Of a DNA stretch of 57,638 nt, positions 7,595-15,535 are shown in pieces. The notes under the pieces were generated by a model. The model was not told where the DNA came from. It was given only the letters and a program-made list of their open reading frames with translations, and did not search any database. Numbering within the stretch: the first letter of the stretch is position 1; each line of letters starts with the position of its first letter. This stretch comes from Fibrobacter sp. UBA1765 (GTDB lineage Bacteria > Fibrobacterota > Fibrobacteria > Fibrobacterales > Fibrobacteraceae), in NCBI GenBank assembly GCA_002314675.1, contig DCGZ01000142.1, positions 1 through 57,638 of the forward strand. The letters are read 5' to 3'. The position numbers and the translations under genes are program-made.

Positions 7595-8401
7595 ATGGCT
7601 AAAGTAATCGCAGTATCAAATCAGAAAGGTGGTGTTGGCAAGACCACTACGGCAGTAAACCTCGCCGCCAGCTTTGCCGCACTCGAAAAGACAACGCTCC
7701 TTATCGACATGGATCCACAGGGCAATGCTTCCCAGGGTTTCGGATTCAACGAAGCACAGGACCGTGACATTCACGAATTGCTTGACATGGCAGAAAATCC
7801 TGACCTTTTGTCTTACGATTCCATCAAGAGTACCATTCTTGATACGCGTCTTGAATACCTGAAAATTATTACTGCCGCTCCAGACCTCGCCGCTCTCGAA
7901 ATTGAACTTGTCAACAAGATGAGCCGTGAAAACCGTCTTAAGCGAGTCATCGAACTTTTGAAGCCGCACTTTGAATTCATTATCATCGATGCGCCTCCAA
8001 GCTTGAACTTGCTCACCATCAATACTCTCACGGCAGCAACAAGCGTGTTGATTCCTGTACAGTGCGAATACTTTGCACTTCAGGGTCTTGCAGAACTTTT
8101 CAACACTATTCGACTTGTTCAAAAGAACTTGAACAATGACTTGAAGATTGAAGGCGCACTCCTTACCATGTACGATTCCCGCCTTTCTCTTTCAAAGCAG
8201 GTTGCCGAAGAAGTCCGTAGCTGCATTTCGGAAAAAGTTTTCCAGACAGTTATTCCTCGCAACGTAAAACTTGGCGAAGCTCCATCTCACGGCAAGCCTG
8301 TTATTCTTTACGATGTCCAGAGCAGTGGCTCCCAGGCATACATGAAGCTTGCAGAAGAAATTTTAAACAAAGACTTGAATAAGGAAATTACAAATGGGTA
8401 A
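7595..8401 (+). CDS. parA: Chromosome partition ATPase ParA (Soj)
   Basis: A Walker-type ATPase of 268 residues that binds DNA non-specifically as an ATP dimer and moves ParB-parS complexes apart. The deviant Walker A KGGVGKTT (11-18), LLIDMDPQGNAS and FIIIDAPPSL motifs are intact. There is no N-terminal helix-turn-helix, which marks it as the chromosomal rather than plasmid type. Its stop overlaps the parB start by 8 bp, so the two are translationally coupled. Confidence 0.96.
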   Translation: MAKVIAVSNQKGGVGKTTTAVNLAASFAALEKTTLLIDMDPQGNASQGFGFNEAQDRDIHELLDMAENPDLLSYDSIKSTILDTRLEYLKIITAAPDLAALEIELVNKMSRENRLKRVIELLKPHFEFIIIDAPPSLNLLTINTLTAATSVLIPVQCEYFALQGLAELFNTIRLVQKNLNNDLKIEGALLTMYDSRLSLSKQVAEEVRSCISEKVFQTVIPRNVKLGEAPSHGKPVILYDVQSSGSQAYMKLAEEILNKDLNKEITNG

Positions 8402-9305
8402 GCAGTCCGCACTTGGCCAGGGCCTCAACGCAATTTTCGGTTCCCACAAGCTTGAAGAAACTGTAAATATCGACCAGAACAACGGAAACAAGCTATCCAT
8501 CCAGAAGATTTCGCTGGATCTTATTGACGCAAATCCGTTCCAGCCACGTCGTAATTTTAATGATGAAGAAATTGCCGAACTTGCAGAAACAATCAAGCAG
8601 CATGGCCTTATCCAGCCAATCACCGTTCGCAAGTACAATGGACGCTACCAGATTGTAAGTGGCGAACGCCGTACACGCGCAAGCCGTGTCGCGGGACTCA
8701 CAGAAATCGATGCATACGTTCACGAACTCCTTTCCGACAAGAACATGGCGGAATGGGCACTCATCGAAAACATCCAGCGTGTTGACCTGAACCCGATCGA
8801 AGTTGCAGAATCCTACCAGCAGCTTCTTGAAAACTACGGCTACACACATGATGATCTTGCAGCAAGCGTCGGCAAGTCCCGCTCCGCTGTAACAAATGCA
8901 CTTCGACTTTTGAAGCTTCCAGAATCTGTCAGAAATTTCGTTTCTGAAGGCAAGCTTTCTGCAAGTATCGCACGCTCCCTTGTCAGCCCGGATATTGCCG
9001 ACCCGGAAGCGCTTGCAAACGAAATCATTGAAAAAGGCCTCAATGCACGCGAGGTAGAACTCCTTGTCCGTGACCTCAAGGGCGCTGCCCCAACTCCGTC
9101 TGCTGAAACTCCAAAGCCGGAAAAGGCTTCAAAGCCAGAAATGGATGCCGACATGAAGGACTTCCTCCAAAAAATGCAGGACTTCTTTGGTACAAAGGTA
9201 TCTATCGCTCCATCGAACAAGGGCTACAGCGAAGGTACAATTACAATCCATTACTATTCCACAGATGACCTGACACGCCTCCAGGACATCATGACAAGGC
9301 CATAA
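8394..9305 (+). CDS. parB: Chromosome partition protein ParB (Spo0J), CTP-dependent clamp
   Basis: A 303-residue parS-binding CTPase that loads at parS and slides on DNA. The N-terminal domain has the CTP-binding GERR motif (90-93) and ENIQR (125-129). A helix-turn-helix covers about 152-173 (HDDLAASVGKSRSAVTNALR) and recognises parS. An Ala/Pro/Lys-rich linker (about 236-262) precedes the C-terminal dimerisation domain. Six matching parS sites lie within 5.1 kb to the left, supporting the assignment. Confidence 0.96.
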   Translation: MGKQSALGQGLNAIFGSHKLEETVNIDQNNGNKLSIQKISLDLIDANPFQPRRNFNDEEIAELAETIKQHGLIQPITVRKYNGRYQIVSGERRTRASRVAGLTEIDAYVHELLSDKNMAEWALIENIQRVDLNPIEVAESYQQLLENYGYTHDDLAASVGKSRSAVTNALRLLKLPESVRNFVSEGKLSASIARSLVSPDIADPEALANEIIEKGLNAREVELLVRDLKGAAPTPSAETPKPEKASKPEMDADMKDFLQKMQDFFGTKVSIAPSNKGYSEGTITIHYYSTDDLTRLQDIMTRP

Positions 9306-9318
9306 AAATACTATACAA

Positions 9319-10119
9319 ATGAGTAGTAAATATATTACATTGCAAATCATTCCAGAAAGCAGCGGAAAGGTAAAAACCTACCGTATTTCTAGAATGTTTT
9401 TAACATTTATTAAGATATTTGCTGTCATATTCGTCATAGCGCTTGCCGCCTTTATCTATGAATTCGCAACTGCCAATTATGAAGTTGTAAAACTGCAAAA
9501 GGTAGAACGCGAAAACAAGATGTTGCGCGAAAAACAAGCGCAGTATGATGAATACTTTGCAACATTAGATTCTATTTTTATAAAAGACTTGCAAATTCAG
9601 CATATTCTTGGTGTATTTACGTCAGAAGATTCTGTAAAAATACATACAATGATTGAAAAATCTCAGCTGATACATAAAATACCAGAAAAAAATGAGATAG
9701 ATTTTGAAAATCGCTGGGGCAGTTGGCGCTCCCCTGCTGAAAAACTTGCTATCGACCAGACACCAGATGTAATTCCTGTGTCTGGAGTGATCAGTAAGGG
9801 CTTTGATGAAACAAACCATATTGGCCTAGATTATGCCGCGGCAAACGGCGACCCTGTATATGCAAGCGGCGCCGGCAAGGTAACCTCAGTAGCCGAAACG
9901 GCGGACCTTGGGCTTACAATCACTATAAACCATCAAAACGGATATATCAGCACATATTCACACTTGAGCGCCTCGTACGTTCAAAGGGGCAACAATATAT
10001 CAAAAGGCCATTTGATAGGCGCTGTAGGTTCAACCGGCAAGTCTAGCGGACCGCACCTGCACTATACGCTCCAGAAAAATGGCAAGCCGGAAAATCCGGA
10101 AAAATTCTTTAATTACTAA
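9319..10119 (+). CDS. Membrane-anchored M23 (LytM) metallopeptidase
   Basis: A 266-residue type II membrane protein. A transmembrane helix covers about 27-47, followed by a coiled coil (about 53-78) and a C-terminal M23 domain. Zinc ligands are intact: HIGLD (His167, Asp171) and PHLHY (His248), with His215 in YSHLS as the catalytic histidine, so it should be active against peptidoglycan cross-links in the periplasm. It starts 13 bp after parB and ends 11 bp before the bactofilin gene. Bactofilins commonly pair with M23 enzymes that shape the cell wall, so this pair probably acts together. Confidence 0.92.
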   Translation: MSSKYITLQIIPESSGKVKTYRISRMFLTFIKIFAVIFVIALAAFIYEFATANYEVVKLQKVERENKMLREKQAQYDEYFATLDSIFIKDLQIQHILGVFTSEDSVKIHTMIEKSQLIHKIPEKNEIDFENRWGSWRSPAEKLAIDQTPDVIPVSGVISKGFDETNHIGLDYAAANGDPVYASGAGKVTSVAETADLGLTITINHQNGYISTYSHLSASYVQRGNNISKGHLIGAVGSTGKSSGPHLHYTLQKNGKPENPEKFFNY

Positions 10120-10130
10120 AAAGGTAAGTT

Positions 10131-10487
10131 ATGGCAAAGATCGATGAACAGGACTTTACGCACATTAGTGCACAGACTTCGCTCCAGGGCGATATAACAG
10201 GCAATAGCAACGTGCGTGTTGCCGGCAAGATCAAGGGTAGCATCATTATCCAGGGTGACCTTGTAATTGAAAAGACCGGCACCGTAGAAGGTGAAATCCA
10301 GGCAAAGACCGCAACAGTTGCAGGAACTATCCAGGGCAATATCCAGTGCGCAGAAAAGCTTACATTGGAACAGACTTCTTCATTGACTGGAAATATCCAT
10401 ACCAAGCAGCTTATTATTGAAAACGGTGCCCATTTCCAGGGTAACTGTGCCATGGGCGAAATTTCTAAACCTAAGGTAACAACCTAG
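10131..10487 (+). CDS. Bactofilin
   Basis: A 118-residue cytoskeletal protein made of the repeating short-strand pattern of a right-handed beta helix (GDITGNSNVRVAGKIKGSI, GDLVIEKTGTVEGEIQAKT, ATVAGTIQGNI). Short non-helical tails flank it. Bactofilins polymerise without nucleotide and localise cell-wall enzymes. An AAGG ribosome binding site lies just upstream, and the gene is the last of the rsmG-parAB-M23 block. Confidence 0.95.
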   Translation: MAKIDEQDFTHISAQTSLQGDITGNSNVRVAGKIKGSIIIQGDLVIEKTGTVEGEIQAKTATVAGTIQGNIQCAEKLTLEQTSSLTGNIHTKQLIIENGAHFQGNCAMGEISKPKVTT

Positions 10488-10803
10488 TTATATATAACTA
10501 TTTTATTTTTATAAGTAGTAATTAGTATTAGTGTTGTTAATTGTTGATAAGTTTTAGAAGCTATTGACGTAAGTGGATAAAAATTAAGGAGTTACAAGTT
10601 AAGAACGGTGCTTTATATATGTTTAAAACTTTTCGCTTATTCAACATCTTTGAACGTTGATAAGTGTTCAAAAGGGGTTTTAGACAAAAATTCACACTGA
10701 ATTTCCCAAATAAATGTTCAAAACTTGAAAATCAACCAAATTTTTTGTGCATAATTGTAAATAGTTGTTGAAAAACTTATAAAATGAAAGTAATTTTAAA
10801 CCA
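10488..10803. other. AT-rich gap with DnaA-box-like motifs
   Basis: No gene. TGTGCATAA at 10746-10754 is the complement of TTATGCACA, an exact DnaA box. AGTGGATAA (10572-10580) and TGTTGATAA (10542-10550) each differ by one base from the complement of the consensus. GTTGATAAGT occurs twice (10543 and 10656). AACTTTTCGCTTATTCAACA echoes the repeats at 6741 and 6821. It may be a second part of a split origin or just a promoter region. No ribosome binding site is obvious for the next gene. Confidence 0.4.
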
Positions 10804-11547
10804 ATGATGAAAAATCGACTGACAGTAGCGCAATTGTCCGACATCCATATCGGCGCAGACTCTGACTTTGTACAGGGTATCAATGTGCGCGAAAATTTTA
10901 GGTCTGCTCTCTACTCCCCTTCTGTTCAGGGTGCGGACCTGATTATGCTGTCTGGAGATTTGACAGATGATGGTTCCATAGATGGCTACGAGTTTGTAAA
11001 GCGCGAAATGGAAAAGTGCGGCAAGCCCTGGAGGTTCATCCTTGGAAATCATGATGACCATGACAATTGCTTCAAGGTCTTTAAAAAGGATACGGAATGT
11101 CCTTTTGCCGATACGTATGACTACACGTTTGAATTTGGCGGCCATTATTTTGTCTGCCTGGATTCGGCAAACGGGAACATTAACGAGAACCAGCGCCTTT
11201 GGTTGAAGAAACAGGTAGAAGTTGATCAAGAGGCTATCCTTTTCACGCATTACCCTCCTTGTATTTGTGGACACAAGTTCATGGATTCGCGTTATGCGAT
11301 GAACGATCTTGAAAATGTTCAAAAGCTTCTTGCTTCCTTTAAGAACTTAAAGAATATTTTTTGTGGTCACTACCATTCGGAATTCAATATCGAATTGCCG
11401 AGTGGACAAAAAGTGTATGTCGCTCCACCGACACAGATGCAGATAGATCCTGAACAGCAGGATTTTACCTTGGTAACGACTAAGCCGGCATGGCAAATAA
11501 TTAGTTTTAAGGAAGATGGACCTTCAGTAGAAGTGTTCGCTTTATAA
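10804..11547 (+). CDS. Cyclic-nucleotide-type metallophosphoesterase (CpdA/Icc-like)
   Basis: A soluble calcineurin-like phosphoesterase of 247 residues. All metal motifs are present: QLSDIHIG (Asp13, His15), SGDLTDDG (Asp52), GNHDDHD (81-87), FTHYPP and CGHYHSEF. The short single-domain architecture and GNHDD loop resemble the 3',5'-cyclic nucleotide phosphodiesterase CpdA, but specificity cannot be proven from sequence. Two consecutive ATGs (10804, 10807) are both possible starts. The gene is unlinked to the block on its left because of the 316-bp gap. Confidence 0.85.
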   Translation: MMKNRLTVAQLSDIHIGADSDFVQGINVRENFRSALYSPSVQGADLIMLSGDLTDDGSIDGYEFVKREMEKCGKPWRFILGNHDDHDNCFKVFKKDTECPFADTYDYTFEFGGHYFVCLDSANGNINENQRLWLKKQVEVDQEAILFTHYPPCICGHKFMDSRYAMNDLENVQKLLASFKNLKNIFCGHYHSEFNIELPSGQKVYVAPPTQMQIDPEQQDFTLVTTKPAWQIISFKEDGPSVEVFAL

Positions 11548-11623
11548 AAAACACTAATTTTTTTTACAGATTTTGCTTTTCTCCCTTGAAATTTTTTGAG
11601 AATTGTCTAAATTTGCGTGCAAT

Positions 11624-11696
11624 GGCGGCTTAGCTCAGTTGGTTAGAGCGTCGGAATCATAATCCGCAGGTCTGGGGTTCAAGTCCCTAAGCCGCT
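11624..11696 (+). tRNA. tRNA with anticodon CAU (Met or lysidine-Ile)
   Basis: Complete cloverleaf: acceptor GGCGGCT/AGCCGCT with G1-U72 wobble, D stem GCTC/GAGC, and anticodon loop ATCATAA with CAT at 34-36. The anticodon stem is TCGGA/TCCGC with an apposed U27 and C43. The T arm is TGGGG-TTCAAGT-CCCTA. CCA is not encoded. Because pair 1-72 is formed it is not an initiator. Whether it is elongator Met or Ile2 (modified to lysidine) cannot be decided here. Confidence 0.92.
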
Positions 11697-11720
11697 ATTT
11701 TAAAAAAGAGGAGACTCGTA

Positions 11721-12158
11721 ATGGTTAAACGCGTTCTTGGAATTGCAACAATCCTTATGATCTCCTCTTTTTTTGTGTCTTGTGATGAAAGTGGAGAAAC
11801 ACGTTCAGTATCTCCGAGAAAGAGTACTGTGGTTTCTAAGAGTGACAAGAACAAGGTTCTGCCGGCTGTAGAATTCAAGGTTCCGGCAACTACCGCGCTC
11901 AAGGCCGAAAAGATCAAGCAGTACATGGATGCAAGCAATGCTCTCATGATACTTGGCGCCCAGTGGTCTGAACAGATTGAAAAGGCAGAAGACCAGGAAA
12001 AGGTTACAGTCCTTAACAACTACACGCAGGCTCGCGAACAGGTTTGCATTCGTGTAGGCCTTGCAGGCATGGCAGAATTCAACTGGCTCGATACGGTTGC
12101 TGTACGCGCTCCAGAAAATGCAGAAGTTTTGAAGGCTGCAGGTATCCAGGTTCCTTAA
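11721..12158 (+). CDS. Small lipoprotein of unknown function
   Basis: A 145-residue exported lipoprotein. The signal sequence ends in a lipobox FVSC with Cys21 as the lipidation site. Residues 60-145 are predicted to be mostly helical and contain no motif I know. A GAGGAGA ribosome binding site lies just after the tRNA. A strong terminator follows. Probably an outer-membrane or periplasmic lipoprotein. Confidence 0.7.
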   Translation: MVKRVLGIATILMISSFFVSCDESGETRSVSPRKSTVVSKSDKNKVLPAVEFKVPATTALKAEKIKQYMDASNALMILGAQWSEQIEKAEDQEKVTVLNNYTQAREQVCIRVGLAGMAEFNWLDTVAVRAPENAEVLKAAGIQVP

Positions 12159-12182
12159 CTCTTGTTAAGTAATGTTGAAAAG

Positions 12183-12202
12183 GCCCGCTTTTAAAAGCGG
12201 GC
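12183..12202. terminator. Bidirectional terminator
   Basis: Perfect 20-bp inverted repeat GCCCGCTTTTAAAAGCGGGC followed by TTTT, placed between the lipoprotein gene and the convergent acetyltransferase gene. Confidence 0.85.
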
Positions 12203-12212
12203 TTTTGTGTTT

Positions 12213-12770
12213 TTAGCTATCAGCTTTGCGGTGTACCTTGCAAGGGTTTCCGTATGCGACGGAGTCTTCTGGAATGTCGTGGGTTACAACGCTGCCTGCG
12301 CCGATTACGCTGCGTGAGCCTATTGTTACTCCTGGGCAAATAATTGCCCCGCCGCCAATCCAAACGTCATCGCCAATGGTTACAGGTTTTGAAATAACGT
12401 GTTTTCTGCGTTCCAGATAATTGACTGGGTGCGTTGCCGCATAAATATTCACATTTGGTCCAATCCAGCAGTTTTTACCGATGGTGACTTTGCCTGTGTC
12501 GAGTACCGTTATGTTGAAGTTTATGAATGTGCCTTCGCCTATGGAAATGTTGTAGCCACAGTCACAATGGAATGGTGGTTCTATGTGCACGCGGTCACCA
12601 AGGAATCCAAACAGTTCCTTAAATGCCTGGTTTCGTTTTTCGTATTCTTCTGGGCTAGACATATTGAGCACATGCAAAAGTTTTTGCGTGCGCAAGCGGG
12701 ATTCCAGGTATTCCTTGGACTGGTCGTTGAACGTGGGACCAAAAATTAGGCGTAGCTGTTCTTCAGTCAT
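12213..12770 (-). CDS. Maltose/galactoside O-acetyltransferase family protein
   Basis: A 185-residue left-handed beta-helix acetyltransferase of the LacA/Maa/NodL group. It transfers acetyl from acetyl-CoA to a sugar or similar acceptor in the cytoplasm. Hexapeptide repeats run from about 90 to 170 (IGKNCWIGPNVNIYAATHP, IGDDVWIGGGAIICPGVTIG, SVIGAGSVVTHDIP), and the AATHP loop contains the catalytic His. The N-terminal helical segment (about 1-60) is the typical Mac domain. It starts two bases after the ABC-F stop codon, so the two are cotranscribed. Confidence 0.9.
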   Translation of the reverse strand: MTEEQLRLIFGPTFNDQSKEYLESRLRTQKLLHVLNMSSPEEYEKRNQAFKELFGFLGDRVHIEPPFHCDCGYNISIGEGTFINFNITVLDTGKVTIGKNCWIGPNVNIYAATHPVNYLERRKHVISKPVTIGDDVWIGGGAIICPGVTIGSRSVIGAGSVVTHDIPEDSVAYGNPCKVHRKADS

Positions 12771-12772
12771 GC

Positions 12773-14545
12773 TTAACCGATGGCATCAAGTTCTTCAAAG
12801 CGCGTGTAGGCTGCTTCCAGGAGCTTTTCCTTTTCGGCAAGCTTTCCTTGCGTTTCCATAAGCTTCACGTGGTTTGTATATACGGCCTCGTCGCCGAGCA
12901 TTGTCTGCAATTCGGTGATTTCGTTTTCAAGCTTTTCGATTGTCTCTGGCAGGGCTTCGTATTCGCGTTCTTCCTTGTAGCTGCGCTTTGTCTTTGCCTT
13001 TGGAGCGGCCTGTGCAGGCTGTGCGCTTTGCTTTACGGCTGTTGCAACTTCGGCGGCTTCCTTGTCGCGGAGCTTTTTGATTTCTGCGTATTCCGTGTAG
13101 CCGCCCACATTTTCGTGAATGTTGCCGAGGCCTTCAAAGCCAAGGATCGTTGTGGCAAACGCGTCAAGGAATGCTCGGTCATGGCTTACCGTGATTACGG
13201 TTCCATTGTATTCCGCTAAAAGATCTGCAAGAAGGTCGAGCGTTTCCATGTCGAGGTCGTTTGTCGGTTCGTCAAGCACGAGCACGTTTGACGGGCGCGA
13301 GAAAAGGCAGGCGAGCAAGAGCCTTCCGCGCTCGCCACCAGAGAGTGCGCTGATCGGGCCACGGGCGCGTTCCGCCGTGAACAGGAAATCTTGCAGGTAG
13401 CTTAAAACGTGTTTTTTTACGCCGTTGATTACGATGTATTCCTGGCCGTCACCGATGTTATCGATGAGCGACTTGTCTTCGCGGAGGCTCGTACGCATCT
13501 GGTCAAAGTATGCGATTTGCAGATTGGAACCGAGGCGCACGCTGCCTGAATGTGGAGCGTATTCGCCGAGCAAAAGTTTTACGAGGGTTGTTTTTCCGCA
13601 GCCGTTTGCGCCTACAATGCCTACACGGTCGCCACGGGAAATTTCAACGGAAAAATCCTTGATGATGTCTTTGCCTTCGTAGTTGTAGCTTATGTTATCT
13701 GCCTTTACAACGAGGCGTCCAGAGCGTTCCGCTTCGGTAATCTGCATGGTGACATTGCCTGTGCGTGTACGGCGCGCGGCGCGTTCTTCGCGCATCTTGA
13801 AAAGAGCGCGCACGCGACCTTCGTTGCGTGTGCGGCGCGCCTGGATTCCCTTGCGTATCCAGACTTCTTCTTCGGCAAGGCGCTTGTCAAAAAGTGCGTT
13901 TGCCTTTTCTTCTTCGGCAAGGGCCTGGTCACGGAACTGCACGAATTTATCGTACGGGAAATCCCAGCTGCGCACGCGGCCACGGTCAAGTTCCAAAATT
14001 CGTGTTGCAAGGCGGCGCACAAAGGCACGGTCATGGCTAATGAAAAGCACTGTGCATTCCGTTCTTGCAAGAACACCTTCGAGCCACTGGATCGAAGGAA
14101 TGTCCAAATGGTTTGTCGGTTCATCGAGCAAAAGCAAATCCGGTTCACTTGCAAGAGCACGCGCAAAAAGCACACGGCGCTTTTGGCCGCCACTCAGGTT
14201 GTCGTAAAGTTCTTCCGGGTCAATGCCGGTCTTGCCAAGAATGCTCTCGCCTGCGGCGTGGCGTTCTTCACTTGCATTGCCAATAACAATGTCCCTGACA
14301 GTTCCATCAATATGCGCAGGAATTTCCTGGATAAGCCTTGCCGTGCGAAGCCCAGTCTTCCGGATGATTTCACCGGAGTTCGCTTCCATTTCGCCCGCAA
14401 GAATCTTTAGGAGAGTGCTCTTGCCTTCTCCATTTCTGCCCATCAGGCAAACGACTTCGCCTTCGTTGATATCGAATGTTACATTGTCAAGAAGCGGCGG
14501 GCCGCCAAAGCGAAGAGTCAGGTTTTGAACAGAAAGAAGCGACAT
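12773..14545 (-). CDS. ABC-F family ATPase (Uup-like)
   Basis: A soluble tandem ABC ATPase of 590 residues without membrane domains. ABC-F proteins act on the ribosome or, for Uup, on branched DNA and ribosome assembly. Two full nucleotide sites are seen: Walker A GRNGEGKST (36-44) and GANGCGKTT, signatures LSGGQKRR and LSGGERGR, and Walker B with DEPTNHLD and DEPTNDLD. The inter-domain linker is rich in Arg and Glu. A C-terminal extension with a KTKRSYKE segment and coiled coil (about 515-590) is the mark of the Uup subgroup. Long antisense reading frames over this gene are shadows. Confidence 0.93.
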   Translation of the reverse strand: MSLLSVQNLTLRFGGPPLLDNVTFDINEGEVVCLMGRNGEGKSTLLKILAGEMEANSGEIIRKTGLRTARLIQEIPAHIDGTVRDIVIGNASEERHAAGESILGKTGIDPEELYDNLSGGQKRRVLFARALASEPDLLLLDEPTNHLDIPSIQWLEGVLARTECTVLFISHDRAFVRRLATRILELDRGRVRSWDFPYDKFVQFRDQALAEEEKANALFDKRLAEEEVWIRKGIQARRTRNEGRVRALFKMREERAARRTRTGNVTMQITEAERSGRLVVKADNISYNYEGKDIIKDFSVEISRGDRVGIVGANGCGKTTLVKLLLGEYAPHSGSVRLGSNLQIAYFDQMRTSLREDKSLIDNIGDGQEYIVINGVKKHVLSYLQDFLFTAERARGPISALSGGERGRLLLACLFSRPSNVLVLDEPTNDLDMETLDLLADLLAEYNGTVITVSHDRAFLDAFATTILGFEGLGNIHENVGGYTEYAEIKKLRDKEAAEVATAVKQSAQPAQAAPKAKTKRSYKEEREYEALPETIEKLENEITELQTMLGDEAVYTNHVKLMETQGKLAEKEKLLEAAYTRFEELDAIG

Positions 14546-14653
14546 GGTTTGAATAGGGGCTAGGTATAGAAAATTTTAAAAATTCAATTTTATAGACAAA
14601 TGTAGAATTATTATGGAACAAGATAATGATAGGCATTTTAAAATGTATATAAC

Positions 14654-14696
14654 AAAAAGGGCCGTTCCGCATGTTTAGAACATAGCCCATTTTTTT
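14654..14696. terminator. Hairpin between divergent/tandem genes
   Basis: AAAAAGGGC and GCCCATTTTTTT flank an inner GTTC/GAAC pair. Transcripts of the barrel gene do not pass it, but minus-strand read-through toward the ABC-F gene would. The rest of 14546-14731 is AT-rich. Confidence 0.5.
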
Positions 14697-14731
14697 CGAA
14701 AAGTTTCGTTAAGTTTTTATCAGAACAATAT

Positions 14732-15394
14732 TTAGTATGCAAACCAGTAGGTTGCGCCTATTTGAATTTGAAGATTCTTTATGTCATTGATATGCATGTC
14801 GTCTTCATCTTCTACATCCCAGTTGAGCATGCTGGTCATACCGAGCACTACCCTGAAATCTGCATCGAGGCAAGGCAGTATTTCAAAGCCAATGCCAGCC
14901 GCAATATCGAATTCAACTGTATTTAATGCATCAATTTTGCTGGACCCTAAATCCACTTTTTGGGATTCATCAAAACCGAATTCGCTTTCAAGTTCACTGC
15001 TGAGAAGGAAATCAATTTGAGGACCGATTTCAACATAAAGTTTGTCGGTCATTTTAAATCGAGCCATTATAGGGAATTCAATTGCCCAGGTAGACCATTC
15101 GGTAACATCGTCGCTTTGGTTGCGCATGTTTATGCTTAGTTCGGGTGCAATTTCAATGGAAGGCGTTATTCCGACTTTTGCAGCAAAGCCGGCATTAAAA
15201 CCGGTTCCCCACGGCAAGTGAAGTTCTTCGGTGTCATCTCCCCAAAAGTGGCTAAAGTTCAAGGCGGCGCGAGCACCGTATTTTGCTTCGCTTACTTTTT
15301 TTGTTTCGGTTTTTTGTTCCTGTTCTAGTTCCTGTGCAAATGCTGCAGAACAGGTTAATGCCATTAAAAGGAGCAATGCATGAATTTTCTTCAT
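14732..15394 (-). CDS. Outer-membrane beta-barrel protein
   Basis: A 220-residue exported protein. The signal peptide (cleavage after about residue 20, SAAFAQ) is followed by a short Glu/Lys-rich segment. Alternating hydrophobic strands follow (ARAALNFSHFWG, GFNAGFAAKVGI, LYVEIGPQIDFLL, FDIAAGIGFEIL) and the chain ends in an aromatic residue (ATYWFAY). This is the layout of the small PorT/OmpA-barrel 'outer membrane protein beta-barrel' families. A role is not predictable; it is likely a pore or structural protein. Confidence 0.82.
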   Translation of the reverse strand: MKKIHALLLLMALTCSAAFAQELEQEQKTETKKVSEAKYGARAALNFSHFWGDDTEELHLPWGTGFNAGFAAKVGITPSIEIAPELSINMRNQSDDVTEWSTWAIEFPIMARFKMTDKLYVEIGPQIDFLLSSELESEFGFDESQKVDLGSSKIDALNTVEFDIAAGIGFEILPCLDADFRVVLGMTSMLNWDVEDEDDMHINDIKNLQIQIGATYWFAY

Positions 15395-15535
15395 AGTATT
15401 CCTGTGGACAAGGCCGTAGTAACATGATTTATGTACTATTAAAAGTTAGTTAATTTAAAGTCAGCATTAACGCCCAGCCTGGCCAACATTCTGCAAAAAT
15501 GCCGTAGTAAAATTCTGTTTTGAGTTTTATTACCT

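Noticed and set aside
12848..14410. Long plus-strand reading frames opposite the ABC-F ATPase
   Set aside because: They are antisense shadows of a gene with intact Walker and signature motifs; none has a ribosome binding site or family motif.
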